Source: M3007 sp035299505 (GTDB taxonomy: Bacteria; Bacteroidota; Bacteroidia; Chitinophagales; Saprospiraceae). From it: a DNA stretch of 32,351 bases. Positions 1 to 7,845 of this stretch are shown here, piece by piece. Position 1 is the stretch's first letter; every line of letters starts with the position of its first letter. The notes below the pieces were generated by a model that saw only the letters and a list, made by a program, of their open reading frames with translations, did not search any database and was not told the origin of the DNA. A program made the position numbers and the translations under genes. The stretch is taken from assembly GCA_035299505.1 (NCBI GenBank), contig DATGWL010000084.1, positions 1-32,351 on the forward strand, written 5' to 3'.

Positions 1-1159
1 AGGCCGTAAGGGTAGAACTGCCACCAGGGCAGAAGGGTGTGGTGGCAATATTGATGGTGGGGGTGGGCAGCGAATCGAGGGTTACACTGCCTGTATTGGA
101 GCAACCGTAAGCGTTGGTGACAGTTACGGTGTAGGTACCTGATTGACTGGTTACAAATACAGCGCCATTAATATTATTAGACCATTGGTAGGTAGTGTAG
201 CCGAATGGGGCAGAAAGAATGCTGTTTTGACCCGGGCAAATAGCCGGAACACTCATGTTTATGCCGATTTCAGGTACGTCTGTAGCTGGCACCCAGAATT
301 CTTTGGTGCCGGTGCAGCCCAGGTTATTCGTAACTGTTACCGTATAGGTTCCGGGTTCATAGACTGTTAGCGGGTTCGTGGTTTGCCCATTATCCCAGAG
401 ATAAGCGCTGAAATTCGGGAAAATTTGTATAAAACCGGTATCTGCTTCCGTACACATACCAAGCGGACCAGAAAGTACTGGCTGAACCGGAGGGCTGAGT
501 GGAATGGTAATGTTGTCTGTAAATGGGCATCCGAACTCATCTTCAATGGTGAGGGTGTATGTTCCCGGGCCATCAATGGTGAGCGGAATATTGCTGCTTC
601 CGCCGGGCATCCATTCAATTTCGGTCAGGATAACACTGTCCAGGCCGTTTACTGTGAGTTCGTATTCTGTTTCAGGACAGATGCCCAGCGGGCCAATGAT
701 TTCCATTGGTCCATCGAAAAATACGCCTTGTGCGGTGTAGGTGTTATCCCAGTGTACCTGCTCACAACCTGCACTGTTGGGGTCGCTCAGAGGATCGTAC
801 TCCCAGGAACCGGGAGGGGTAACGGTGATTTTGTGGGCAAATTCGCCGGTGTTCCACAATACTACAATGGGCAGATTCTGCCCGGAGAAAAGGAACTGCA
901 CAAAGGCAGCCAGTTCAATGGTTTGTGTAGCACAGTTAGGCGTAGCCACTGTGATGGGGTTACAGTGGCCCCAAATCATGGATAGCGAATCCAGGGTGTT
1001 TGGGGTCAATCTTAACGGAGCGCCATCAGGGGAGATCATGTAGGCAGTTCCATTGGTGGGATTTCCATTGGTGGGATCTCCATTAGCCTTCACGGAGAAG
1101 GTAAAAAACGTTAAAAAAACGGGGAGAATCCACCTGAAACAGGTGTAGAGTTGCGTCAT
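1..1159 (-). CDS. Secreted PKD/Ig-like repeat protein (5' part only, runs off left edge)
   Basis: This is an open frame on the minus strand from an ATG at 1159 to the window edge, about 386 residues with no stop, so it is the N-terminal part of a longer protein. It begins MTQLYTCFRWILPVFLTFF, a plausible signal peptide ending near VKANG. After an N-terminal region of about 140 residues come several Ig/PKD-like modules of roughly 75-85 residues, each closing with a phrase such as GTYTLTIEDEFGCPF, GTYTVTVTNNLGCTG or GTYTVTVTNAYGCSN. Such modules are common in Bacteroidota gliding-associated or T9SS-exported adhesins, so a sorting domain beyond the left edge is expected but not visible. A near-consensus minus-strand promoter, TATCTTTA at 1199-1206, lies about 40 bp upstream of the start. 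Export and repeat class are clear; ligand and function are unknown. Confidence 0.85.
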   Translation of the reverse strand, partial: MTQLYTCFRWILPVFLTFFTFSVKANGDPTNGNPTNGTAYMISPDGAPLRLTPNTLDSLSMIWGHCNPITVATPNCATQTIELAAFVQFLFSGQNLPIVVLWNTGEFAHKITVTPPGSWEYDPLSDPNSAGCEQVHWDNTYTAQGVFFDGPMEIIGPLGICPETEYELTVNGLDSVILTEIEWMPGGSSNIPLTIDGPGTYTLTIEDEFGCPFTDNITIPLSPPVQPVLSGPLGMCTEADTGFIQIFPNFSAYLWDNGQTTNPLTVYEPGTYTVTVTNNLGCTGTKEFWVPATDVPEIGINMSVPAICPGQNSILSAPFGYTTYQWSNNINGAVFVTSQSGTYTVTVTNAYGCSNTGSVTLDSLPTPTINIATTPFCPGGSSTLTA

Positions 1160-1295
1160 ACTCGGGCTTTTTTGTATTAAATGGCTGGTAATTGGTATTA
1201 AAGATACAACGAACCTTAGAAATGCTTGCTGGTTCAACCGAAAATACTCAAAAATTCCCAAATAATACAGAAATGCCAAATTTAGACATTTGCTC

Positions 1296-2036
1296 TTACA
1301 CCTCAATTATCTTGCGTTTCAGTTCAAAATGTTTGCCCAGATACACTTTTCGCACCATCTCATCTGCGGCAAGTTCTTCTGCAGTTCCTGCTTTTAGAAT
1401 AGCCCCCTCAAACATCAGGTAGGCGCGGTCTGTAATGCTCAGGGTTTCCTGCACATTGTGGTCGGTTATTAATATGCCAATGTTCTTGGTTTTGAGTTTG
1501 GCCACGATGTACTGAATGTCTTCTACCGCAATAGGGTCGATCCCCGCAAAAGGTTCGTCCAGCAGGATAAATTTAGGGTCGCTGGCCAGCGCGCGCGCGA
1601 TCTCAGTGCGTCGGCGTTCGCCACCGGAAAGGGTATCGCCATTGCCTTTGCGCACTCGGCCGAGGTTAAATTCATCAATGAGCGCCTCCAGTTTATCAGC
1701 CTGTTCGGCCTTGCTGAGTTTGGTCATTTCCAGCACTGCCCGGATATTGTCTTCCACCGTGAGTTTGCGAAAAACACTGGGTTCCTGCGGCAGGTAACCA
1801 ATGCCTTTTTGGGCCCGACGGTACATGGGCAGATTGGTGATTTCTTCGTCTTCCAGATATACATGGCCATCGGTGGGCTTGATAAAACCCACAGTCATGT
1901 AAAAAGAGGTGGTTTTACCGGCGCCATTTGGCCCCAGCAAGCCCACAATTTCTCCTTGTTTTACATCAAAAGAAACACCACGCACCACAGTGCGTTTTCC
2001 GTAGGTCTTGAAAATGTTCTCGGCGCGTAATATCAT
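1296..2036 (-). CDS. lptB: LPS export ABC transporter ATP-binding protein LptB
   Basis: The 246-residue ATPase powers the LptB2FG complex, which extracts lipopolysaccharide from the inner membrane for transport to the outer membrane. The Walker A motif GPNGAGKTT is at residues 35-43, the signature LSGGE at 136-140, Walker B FILLDEP at 156-162 with catalytic E161, and the H-loop histidine at 193. The stretches FYMTVGFIKP and IGYLPQEPSVFRKLTV are typical of LptB rather than of generic ABC ATPases. Length matches the family (about 240). The ATG at 2036 (MILRAENIFKTYG) is preferred; an in-frame upstream ATG would add 11 residues encoded next to the repeat array and not expected in the family. The partner permeases LptF and LptG are not in the window. 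The upstream spacer is filled by a mirror-repeat locus. Confidence 0.95.
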   Translation of the reverse strand: MILRAENIFKTYGKRTVVRGVSFDVKQGEIVGLLGPNGAGKTTSFYMTVGFIKPTDGHVYLEDEEITNLPMYRRAQKGIGYLPQEPSVFRKLTVEDNIRAVLEMTKLSKAEQADKLEALIDEFNLGRVRKGNGDTLSGGERRRTEIARALASDPKFILLDEPFAGIDPIAVEDIQYIVAKLKTKNIGILITDHNVQETLSITDRAYLMFEGAILKAGTAEELAADEMVRKVYLGKHFELKRKIIEV

Positions 2037-2063
2037 GTTTGGGACGATGAACGATGGGGGAAA

Positions 2064-2340
2064 GGTCATTTAGGATCTTTAGGGGTCATTTAGGGTCATT
2101 TAGGGTCATTTAAGGTCATTTAAGGTCATTTGGGGTCATTTAGGGTCATTTAGGGTCATTTAAGGTCATTTGGGGTCATTTAAGGTCATTTGGGGGCATT
2201 TTTTTAAAACCTGCTTATCAGGGTTTTGCCAGTTGGAATAAATGGCCATAAATGACTTTTAATGACCCTAAATGACTTTTAATGCCCCCAAATGACTTTT
2301 AATGCCCCTAAATGACTTTTAATGCCCCCAAATGACTTTA
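2064..2340. repeat. Mirror-array locus 1: facing arrays of a 10-bp unit GGTCATTTAG / AATGACCCTA
   Basis: The left arm (2064-2200) is about 14 head-to-tail copies of a 10-bp unit, consensus GGTCATTTAG with G/A and T/G variants; the second copy is degenerate. After a unique centre (about 2201-2237) the right arm (2238-2340) carries the reverse-complement unit, in which AATGACTTTT alternates with AATGACCCTA or AATGCCCCCA. The two arms could pair as a long imperfect hairpin. The right arm directly abuts the TAA stop of the YqeY gene, and the left arm ends about 28 bp before the lptB start, so the whole spacer between these two same-strand genes is repeat plus centre. Confidence 0.93.
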
Positions 2341-2787
2341 TTATCCCAGCAGTTTTTTAACGGTTTCAGAAATGGTACGACCTTCGGCTTTGCCGGCAAG
2401 CGCTTTGTTGGCAGCACCCATCACTTTGCCCATATCTTTGGCAGAAGTAGCGCCCACCTCACTGATGATCTGACTGATAATAGCCTCCAGTTCAGCGCCT
2501 TCCAGCATGGCTGGCAGGTACCTGCGAATAACTTCTACTTCTTCACGCTCTTTTTCTGCCAGTTCCGGGCGACCATTTTTTTCGTAAATTTCCATGGATT
2601 CCTGGCGTGTTTTCACCAGTTTTTGCAGCATTTGCACTTCACGGGTTTCATCAATGGCCTGACCAGTACCATCAGTTTTAGCCAATTGTATTACTGATTT
2701 GATGGCACGGATACCGCGCAGCGTTACTTCGTCCTTGGCTTTCATGGCCACCACCAGATCCTTGTTGATTTTTTCTTCCAGAGACAT
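2341..2787 (-). CDS. yqeY: GatB/YqeY domain-containing protein
   Basis: A 148-residue protein starting MSLEEKINKDLVVAMKAKD, with the family phrases LRGIRAIKSVIQLAKTD, RQESMEIYEKNGRPELAEKE and VGATSAKDMGKVMGAANKAL. Length and layout match the stand-alone YqeY family, which resembles the tail domain of the GatB subunit of Glu-tRNA(Gln) amidotransferase; its role is still unclear and may concern tRNA or amino-acid metabolism. The frame is open 33 codons further upstream, but that extension is only translated repeat (TQTLTNSNTQTLTN), so the ATG at 2787, just after the array, is chosen. No clear promoter was found in the repeat-filled spacer. Confidence 0.92.
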   Translation of the reverse strand: MSLEEKINKDLVVAMKAKDEVTLRGIRAIKSVIQLAKTDGTGQAIDETREVQMLQKLVKTRQESMEIYEKNGRPELAEKEREEVEVIRRYLPAMLEGAELEAIISQIISEVGATSAKDMGKVMGAANKALAGKAEGRTISETVKKLLG

Positions 2788-2790
2788 ATG

Positions 2791-2977
2791 TTGAGTGTTG
2801 AGTTGGTGAGTTTTTGAGTTGGTGAGTGTTTGAGTGTTTGAGTTGGTGAGTGTTTGAGTGTTTGAGTTGGCGTTGCCTTTGTTCACCCAGTCGGCTTTTT
2901 CCCCAAACTACCACTCATCCCAAACTTAATCGAACTCAAACACTCACCAACTCAAACACTCAAACACTCAAACACTC
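2791..2977. repeat. Mirror-array locus 2: facing TTTGAGTG / CACTCAAA arrays
   Basis: The left arm (2791-2870) is built of TGAGTGTTTGAG and TGAGTTGGTGAG blocks. The right arm (2933-2977) is its reverse complement, AACTCAAACACTCACC followed by AAACACTC repeats. A unique centre of about 60 bp separates them. The right arm runs into the coding region of the 474-residue protein: its last codons and TGA stop (2960-2977 on the minus strand) are made of array sequence. The left arm ends 4 bp before the YqeY start codon. Confidence 0.93.
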
Positions 2978-4384
2978 GAATAAACGTTTTTCCTTGATCA
3001 AAAGTGCCACTTGTTCCGGGACTTTTTCTTCCCAGCCTTTTTGTCCGTTCCGAATTTGATGTAGTATTTCTTTGTGGTAAATCCCCAAAATAGAGGGATT
3101 AAACCCTTCAATGTCCACAATGTTGCGCATTTCCAGCAAATGATCGTACAAAAAGTGAATCAAGGGCGGTATCGGCAGGTTTTGTGCCGTAATAAGTGCC
3201 GGATTGCCTGGAATCTGATCGTTTTCATGGGCTAAAGCCGGATACACATAAAACCTTACATTGCGTGGAAATACTTCCCCGAATGCCGCCAAGAGGTTGT
3301 CGGGATTGGCTTCGCTGGTTTCACCTAGAATGTTTTGCAACTTCCGGGCGCCCATAGCCAAACCAATTTTTGGAATTTTATAATCCGCAAAATACGCAAT
3401 CAATTTTTTATGCTGCATGCAATCAGACAGAATCACGGTTTGCCCAAGGGCACATAAAATATCTGCTCTGTCCAGAAAATCTTTTTCATCCAGCGAGCCA
3501 TCTGATTTCAAATTGTCAAGCGTGATTTCCGTCAGAAAATAGGTGTTTTTTCCATCTACATCCGGTTCTGCCTGAAACTGCCGGTAGGCGCAACGAATCA
3601 TATCCTGCTGCACCAGCGTGGGCGGCCGATAGCTGCCCCGGGCTATGAGTATGGATTTCCTGTACAAAAATTCTCCTGCATGCAGACTGTTCCCGTCCGG
3701 GCCAAAAATGGCCACATCCGTCAGCTTGTTTTTCACGAGCCACAAACAAACCAGCCGGTTGTCAATGTGCGCAAAATCAGGCCCGATCAACCGCACCATA
3801 TCTATTTTGACCCTACCGGAAAGATTGTCCATTAGCGATTGGAGCAATATTTCCGGGTTGTTGTGGTACCTGAAACAGGCATACAACATATTGACTCCTA
3901 AAATCCCCACGGCCTGTTGCTGCAGCCGGTTGTCCTGGTCCAGCAAACGCACATGAAGCACCAGATCATTGGGCGTTGAATTGGGGTGCAACTGAAAACG
4001 CAGGCCCAGCCAGCCATCGCCTTTAATGGTCTTTTGGTAATTAATGGCCGCTACGGTATCCGCAAAAGCGAAAAAACATTGTTCGGGGCGTTGCGTGCGC
4101 AATCGACCTTCCATCAGGGCATATTCATGCGCCAGCATTTTGTACAACCTGGATTCACAAACATAACGCCCCTTTCCCTGTTCTTCAGTGCCGTAAATTT
4201 CATCGCTCACAATTTTATCGTAAGCGCTCATGGTTTTGGCAATGGTGCCTGCTGCTGCACCTGCCTGAAAAAAATGCCGCGCTACTTCCTGCCCCGCTCC
4301 AATTTCGGCAAAAGCACCATACACCCGGTCATCCAGATTGATTTCCAGTGCTTTCTGTTCAGTCTCTAATATCCGCCGGGTCAT
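2960..4384 (-). CDS. Conserved protein of unknown function (474 aa)
   Basis: The protein begins MTRRILETEQKALEINLDD and contains AEIGAGQEVARHFFQAGAAA, KTMSAYDKIVSDEIYG and RYVCESRLYKMLAHEYALM. I recognise the N-terminal pattern from a widespread Bacteroidota/cyanobacterial family of about 470-490 residues that has no experimentally grounded function that I know of; some database names for it look unsupported. No signal peptide or membrane segment is evident, so it is probably cytoplasmic. The C-terminus is odd: the last residues (LFECLSV) and the stop are encoded by mirror-array repeat sequence, which suggests that the native stop was lost or overwritten. A minus-strand TACCTTTG promoter at 4554-4561 would give a 5' leader of about 160 nt containing the locus 3 arrays. 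Confidence 0.85.
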   Translation of the reverse strand: MTRRILETEQKALEINLDDRVYGAFAEIGAGQEVARHFFQAGAAAGTIAKTMSAYDKIVSDEIYGTEEQGKGRYVCESRLYKMLAHEYALMEGRLRTQRPEQCFFAFADTVAAINYQKTIKGDGWLGLRFQLHPNSTPNDLVLHVRLLDQDNRLQQQAVGILGVNMLYACFRYHNNPEILLQSLMDNLSGRVKIDMVRLIGPDFAHIDNRLVCLWLVKNKLTDVAIFGPDGNSLHAGEFLYRKSILIARGSYRPPTLVQQDMIRCAYRQFQAEPDVDGKNTYFLTEITLDNLKSDGSLDEKDFLDRADILCALGQTVILSDCMQHKKLIAYFADYKIPKIGLAMGARKLQNILGETSEANPDNLLAAFGEVFPRNVRFYVYPALAHENDQIPGNPALITAQNLPIPPLIHFLYDHLLEMRNIVDIEGFNPSILGIYHKEILHQIRNGQKGWEEKVPEQVALLIKEKRLFECLSV

Positions 4385-4390
4385 GAGTCA

Positions 4391-4550
4391 AGTGTTTTGG
4401 TGCTTTAGTGTTTTGGTGTTTTGGTGTTTTGGTGCTTTAGTGTTTTGGTGTTTTGGTGTTTTAGTGTTTTGGTTTATGCGCCCCAAACAACCGCATCTAT
4501 ATCCAACCGAATGCCAACTCAAACACTCAACAACTCAAACACTCAGGCAC
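4391..4550. repeat. Mirror-array locus 3: TGTTTTGG array facing an AACTCAAACACTC array
   Basis: The left arm (4391-4474) is about ten 8-bp units, TGTTTTGG with variants TGCTTTAG and TGTTTTAG. The right arm (4515-4550) is CAACTCAAACACTC-type sequence ending CTCAGGCAC. The G/T-left, A/C-right polarity is the same as at the other loci, but here the two arms belong to different unit families and can pair only partly. The locus lies between the divergent starts at 4384 and 4684, inside the predicted 5' leader of the minus-strand gene. Confidence 0.9.
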
Positions 4551-4553
4551 GCA

Positions 4554-4561
4554 CAAAGGTA
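4554..4561 (-). promoter_or_regulatory. Predicted -7 promoter element TACCTTTG (minus strand)
   Basis: The plus strand reads CAAAGGTA, that is TACCTTTG on the minus strand, matching the Bacteroidota -7 consensus TAnnTTTG. Transcription would run leftward through the locus 3 arrays into the 474-residue gene. Confidence 0.5.
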
Positions 4562-4625
4562 CGCCTGAAATGGCTATCTCCGATAGACTTCGGTGGGTCT
4601 TCCGCTGAAAATCCCCAACAACCCA

Positions 4626-4633
4626 TACCTTTG
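4626..4633 (+). promoter_or_regulatory. Predicted -7 promoter element TACCTTTG for the PLP enzyme gene
   Basis: An exact TAnnTTTG match 50 bp upstream of the ATG at 4684. It forms a divergent pair with the minus-strand element about 65 bp away. Confidence 0.6.
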
Positions 4634-4683
4634 CGCGCCCTGCCAATCAAATTGTCTTTGAACTTGATACACACCACCACTTT

Positions 4684-5823
4684 ATGAAATTTGCAACCAA
4701 AGCTATACACGCCGGTGTTGAACCGGATCCTGGAACAGGAGCGGTCATGACGCCTATTTTCCAAACGTCTACCTACGCGCAAAGCGCTCCCGGCGTTCAC
4801 CATGGCTATGAATATGCCCGTACCCAAAATCCTACGCGTTCTGCACTGGAAAAAAACCTCGCAGCGCTCGAAAATGGCGTAGATGCAATCTGCTTTTCCT
4901 CCGGACTGGCCGCTCAGGATGCCGTGATCAAACTGCTTAAAGCCGGCGATGAAGTGCTGGCCGTGAACGACTTGTACGGCGGCTCTTACCGGCAAATGGT
5001 GCGCGTTTGGGGACAATGGGGACTGAAAAGTCGCTTTGTAGATATGTACAATGCCGAAAATGTGGCTAAGGAAATCAGCCCGGATACCAAACTGATCTGG
5101 ATTGAAACGCCTACCAACCCCATGCTGAACATCGTGGATATCCAGGCGGTATGTGCCATTGCACGTAAACATGGCATTCTTACCTGTGTGGATAACACCT
5201 TCGCCTCTCCTTTCCTGCAAAATCCGCTGGACCTCGGCGCCGATATCGTGTTGCATTCAGCTACCAAATACATTGGCGGACACTCTGATGTGGTACACGG
5301 TTGCCTGATTGTGAAAGACGCTGAACTGGCTCAACGCCTGCACTTCATCCAGAATGCCTGTGGCGCCGTTCCGGGTCCGCAAGACTGCTTCCTGATCCTG
5401 CGCGGTATCAAAACCCTGCACCTGCGCGTGCAACGCGCCTGCGAGAACGCCGCTGCTGTAGCTCAATATCTTGCCAACCACCCCAAAGTGGCTAAGGTAT
5501 ACTGGCCTGGCTTTGCCTCTCATACCGGTCATGAAATCGCCAAACGCCAGATGCGCATGTTCGGCGCCATGGTTTCTTTCGACCTGAAAGACAATTCCAT
5601 AGAAAATGCCACCCGGGTAATGAGCCGCACCGAACTGTTCACGCTGGCTGAATCGCTCGGCGGTGTTGAATCCCTCATCGGTCACCCGGCCAGCATGACC
5701 CATGCCAGCATCCCACGTGAAGAACGCCTTAAAGTAGGCCTCACGGACTCCCTCATCAGGTTAAGTATTGGTGTTGAAGATGCCGATGATCTAATTGCGG
5801 ATCTTGAACAGGCTATTGGGTGA
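4684..5823 (+). CDS. metB: Cystathionine gamma-synthase/lyase-type PLP enzyme (Cys/Met metabolism family)
   Basis: This 379-residue protein belongs to the Cys/Met-metabolism PLP family, which makes cystathionine from an activated homoserine plus cysteine or cleaves it in transsulfuration. The PLP-binding lysine is K195 in HSATKYIGGHSDV. Other family signatures are YEYARTQNPTRSALE near the N-terminus, FSSGLAAQDA, the PLP-contacting WIETPTNPMLNI and VDNTFASPFLQ, and C-terminal SLGGVESLIGHPASMTHAS. Length is standard (about 380). Synthase and lyase cannot be separated reliably from sequence alone, so the symbol is a best guess. The gene stands alone, divergent from the 474-residue protein, with its own TACCTTTG promoter and a leader of about 45 nt. 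Confidence 0.9.
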   Translation: MKFATKAIHAGVEPDPGTGAVMTPIFQTSTYAQSAPGVHHGYEYARTQNPTRSALEKNLAALENGVDAICFSSGLAAQDAVIKLLKAGDEVLAVNDLYGGSYRQMVRVWGQWGLKSRFVDMYNAENVAKEISPDTKLIWIETPTNPMLNIVDIQAVCAIARKHGILTCVDNTFASPFLQNPLDLGADIVLHSATKYIGGHSDVVHGCLIVKDAELAQRLHFIQNACGAVPGPQDCFLILRGIKTLHLRVQRACENAAAVAQYLANHPKVAKVYWPGFASHTGHEIAKRQMRMFGAMVSFDLKDNSIENATRVMSRTELFTLAESLGGVESLIGHPASMTHASIPREERLKVGLTDSLIRLSIGVEDADDLIADLEQAIG

Positions 5824-5988
5824 TTGGGAGGTTGGGGAGTCATTTAAGGGGCATTTTTGGGGTCATTTTCTTTGGTCATTTGGATCATTTAATCAACGTG
5901 GGTTGTTATCCAGAGGATCTATACCGCAATAACACGGCGTGTCTTAAAGATCTGGCCAAACAACGATATAATGCCCTGCCGAACGTCT

Positions 5989-6089
5989 CTGCGAAAATCT
6001 GCGGGAGAATTTGCGTAGATCTGCGGGAAACCTCCCGCGCGATGAGTTTCCCGCAGATTTTCACAGATTTCACCCGCAGATTTTCGCAG
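5989..6089. repeat. Imperfect palindrome with 43-44 bp arms (CTGCGAAAATCTGCGGG family)
   Basis: The left arm 5989-6031 and right arm 6046-6089 are imperfect reverse complements around a 14-bp loop. Both ends read CTGCGAAAATCTGCGGG and both inner edges GTTTCCCGCAGAT, with mismatches in the middle. It is probably a non-coding intergenic repeat; the ORFs through it are by-products of the symmetry. Confidence 0.85.
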
Positions 6090-6158
6090 AAAGCGTGCGG
6101 TTTTATGGATCACGGTGATTCTGGCTCCAAAAAAACCTCCGTATGGTAAAAACAACGA

Positions 6159-6191
6159 GGGTTGTCATCCCGAGCATCGGGATGACAACCC
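6159..6191. repeat. Perfect 14-bp stem hairpin GGGTTGTCATCCCG
   Basis: GGGTTGTCATCCCG (6159-6172), a 5-nt loop AGCAT, then the exact reverse complement (6178-6191). No T-tract follows on either strand, so it looks like a REP-type palindrome rather than an intrinsic terminator. Confidence 0.85.
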
Positions 6192-6268
6192 ACTTTGATT
6201 AAATGACCCAAATGACCCCTAAATGACCCAAATGACCCCTAAATGACCCCTAAATAACATCCAAGGTC

Positions 6269-7828
6269 ATGAAATACTCATTCCTGTTTCTTCTGCTTAC
6301 TACACTGATGCGCCCGGCATTGCAGGCTCAAAATCTCCAGAAATTGGGTCACTTGCCTTATGCGCCGCTTAGCCTGGCGGGCTGCTGGCATCATGTAGAT
6401 CAAAACGGCGGCGAATGGGCGCTGGTGGGTACCAGTGCCGGAATGAGTATTGTAGATGTGTCTAACCCAGCCCAACCCACCGAACGCTTTCAGGTGCCCG
6501 GATTAACCAACAACTGGCGCGAACTGCGTACCTGGGCAGGATATGCTTATGTGGTGTCTGAAGCTACACCCAGCGGGGTTACCATCGTCAACCTGAACCT
6601 GCTTCCCGATACTATTGCGTGGAAAGTTTGGCGGGGCGACGGTATTTTCCAGGATAGTGTGGTGAGCAACCATGCCGTTCAAGCCGTAGATGGGTATATG
6701 TACCTTTTTGGTGGCGATGAAGTAGCCCTGGGCGTGGTAATCGTGAGCCTGGAGGACCCCTGGAATCCGAAAATTCAATCAGGTATCTCGGATTTTTATG
6801 TGCACGACGGCTTTATCCGGGGCGATACGCTCTGGACCAGCGAGGGCGGACAATCGCAAATTGGCGTGTACGATGTATCAGATAAAGCCAACCCGAAACT
6901 GATTACCCGGTTCCCGCACCAACCCGGCTATTCTCACAATTCCGAGCTGTCGGCCAACAGCAAAGTGCTGTTTACAACGGTGGAAACGGTCAACCAGCCA
7001 CTGGCATCCTTTGATGTATCTAATTTGGATGATATCAAACAGTTGGATCTGTACAAACCCAGCAAAAAACCAGCCGGTGAAGTCCATAATGTGCGGGTTT
7101 TCCCGGGCGATTTCCTCGTTTGTCCAAGTTATCGCGGCCAATTAACGGTGGTGGATGCCTCCCGCCCCGAAAACATGATTGAAATTGCCTGGGATTCGCT
7201 GGGTAACAGCCTGGTTTGGGATGCCGATCCTTACCTGCCTTCAGGCATCATACTGGCTACCGCCAAAAACGAAGGTTTGTTCATTTACCAAATGAACTAC
7301 CAGCACGCCGCCTGGCTGGAAGGCGCCGTAACAGATCTGTTCAGCGCGGCGCCACTCGCAGATGCCAAGGTTTTTGTGCTCAATACCCCTAATGCAGATA
7401 CCACCATGGTTGATGGCCGCTACCAGACAGGCGCGGCCCAGAGCGGCAACTATGTGGTGCGTGTAGAACGCAATGGCTACGAAACCCAGGTACACAGCAA
7501 TATTGCCCTCAACAGCGGGACTGTAACCCTTCGGAATTTTGCCTTAAAACCCCTGGTCATTGCGGTAAATGAACCGGACGAAGATCAGGCCGTACAGGTA
7601 TCGCCCATCCCGTTTTCCCGATACCTGAAAATCACGGTTCCAACACAGTATCAGGCGGTCAATTGGCAACTTTGCGACCTGAAAGGCGCCGTTCTGAGGG
7701 AAATGCAGGGGATGCCATCCGAAAATGTGGAGTTTCAGTCCCTTCAATCACTTCCGGATGGCTTCTATATACTGCGCAATAACAAGGGATACAGTCAGCA
7801 GCTGCTTAAGTCTTCTGCTCAACACTAA
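6269..7828 (+). CDS. Secreted LVIVD/choice-of-anchor-B-like protein with T9SS sorting domain
   Basis: A 519-residue exported protein. A signal peptide (MKYSFLFLLLTTLMRPALQA, cleavage near residue 20) is followed by a beta-propeller-like region with LVIVD-type phrases: SIVDVSNPAQP at 60-70, later GVYDVSDKANP, SFDVSNLDD and VVDASRPENM. This matches choice-of-anchor-B proteins. Residues of about 350-430 look like a carboxypeptidase regulatory-type beta-sandwich (GAVTDLFSAAPLADAKVFVL; GNYVVRVERNGYE). The last 75 or so residues form a T9SS tail (VQVSPIPFSRYLKITV; LPDGFYILRNN), implying secretion through the Por system and surface anchoring. It converges with the next gene; the two stops are only 17 bp apart. 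No exact TAnnTTTG promoter was found upstream, where locus 4 lies. Substrate unknown. Confidence 0.88.
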   Translation: MKYSFLFLLLTTLMRPALQAQNLQKLGHLPYAPLSLAGCWHHVDQNGGEWALVGTSAGMSIVDVSNPAQPTERFQVPGLTNNWRELRTWAGYAYVVSEATPSGVTIVNLNLLPDTIAWKVWRGDGIFQDSVVSNHAVQAVDGYMYLFGGDEVALGVVIVSLEDPWNPKIQSGISDFYVHDGFIRGDTLWTSEGGQSQIGVYDVSDKANPKLITRFPHQPGYSHNSELSANSKVLFTTVETVNQPLASFDVSNLDDIKQLDLYKPSKKPAGEVHNVRVFPGDFLVCPSYRGQLTVVDASRPENMIEIAWDSLGNSLVWDADPYLPSGIILATAKNEGLFIYQMNYQHAAWLEGAVTDLFSAAPLADAKVFVLNTPNADTTMVDGRYQTGAAQSGNYVVRVERNGYETQVHSNIALNSGTVTLRNFALKPLVIAVNEPDEDQAVQVSPIPFSRYLKITVPTQYQAVNWQLCDLKGAVLREMQGMPSENVEFQSLQSLPDGFYILRNNKGYSQQLLKSSAQH

Positions 7829-7845
7829 TTGCGATGGGGGCGTTA

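Larger units (their letters stand above)
5838..6255. repeat. Mirror-array locus 4: GGTCATTT / AAATGACC arms around two hairpins
   Basis: The left arm (5838-5892) is degenerate GTCATTT-type sequence beginning about 15 bp after the stop of the PLP enzyme gene. The right arm (6200-6255) is regular AAATGACCC(CT) copies ending 13 bp before the next start codon. The roughly 300-bp centre holds no convincing gene; it contains two further inverted repeats, at 5989-6089 and 6159-6191. The unit is the same as at locus 1 but the spacing is less regular. Confidence 0.88.

Noticed and set aside
143..1043. Plus-strand open frames in the first kilobase (up to 200 codons)
   Set aside because: The minus strand carries an uninterrupted, repeat-structured secreted protein over the same stretch; the plus-strand frames lack any protein-like pattern.
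2678..3059. Open frames encoding TQTLTNSNTQTLKHS-type proteins
   Set aside because: They are translations of the mirror-array repeats with no real start context. Similar extensions upstream of the YqeY and subtilase genes were removed from the start calls.
5919..6155. Open frames of 78-109 codons in the spacer before 6269
   Set aside because: They cross the large palindrome, and similarity between the two strands comes from its symmetry.
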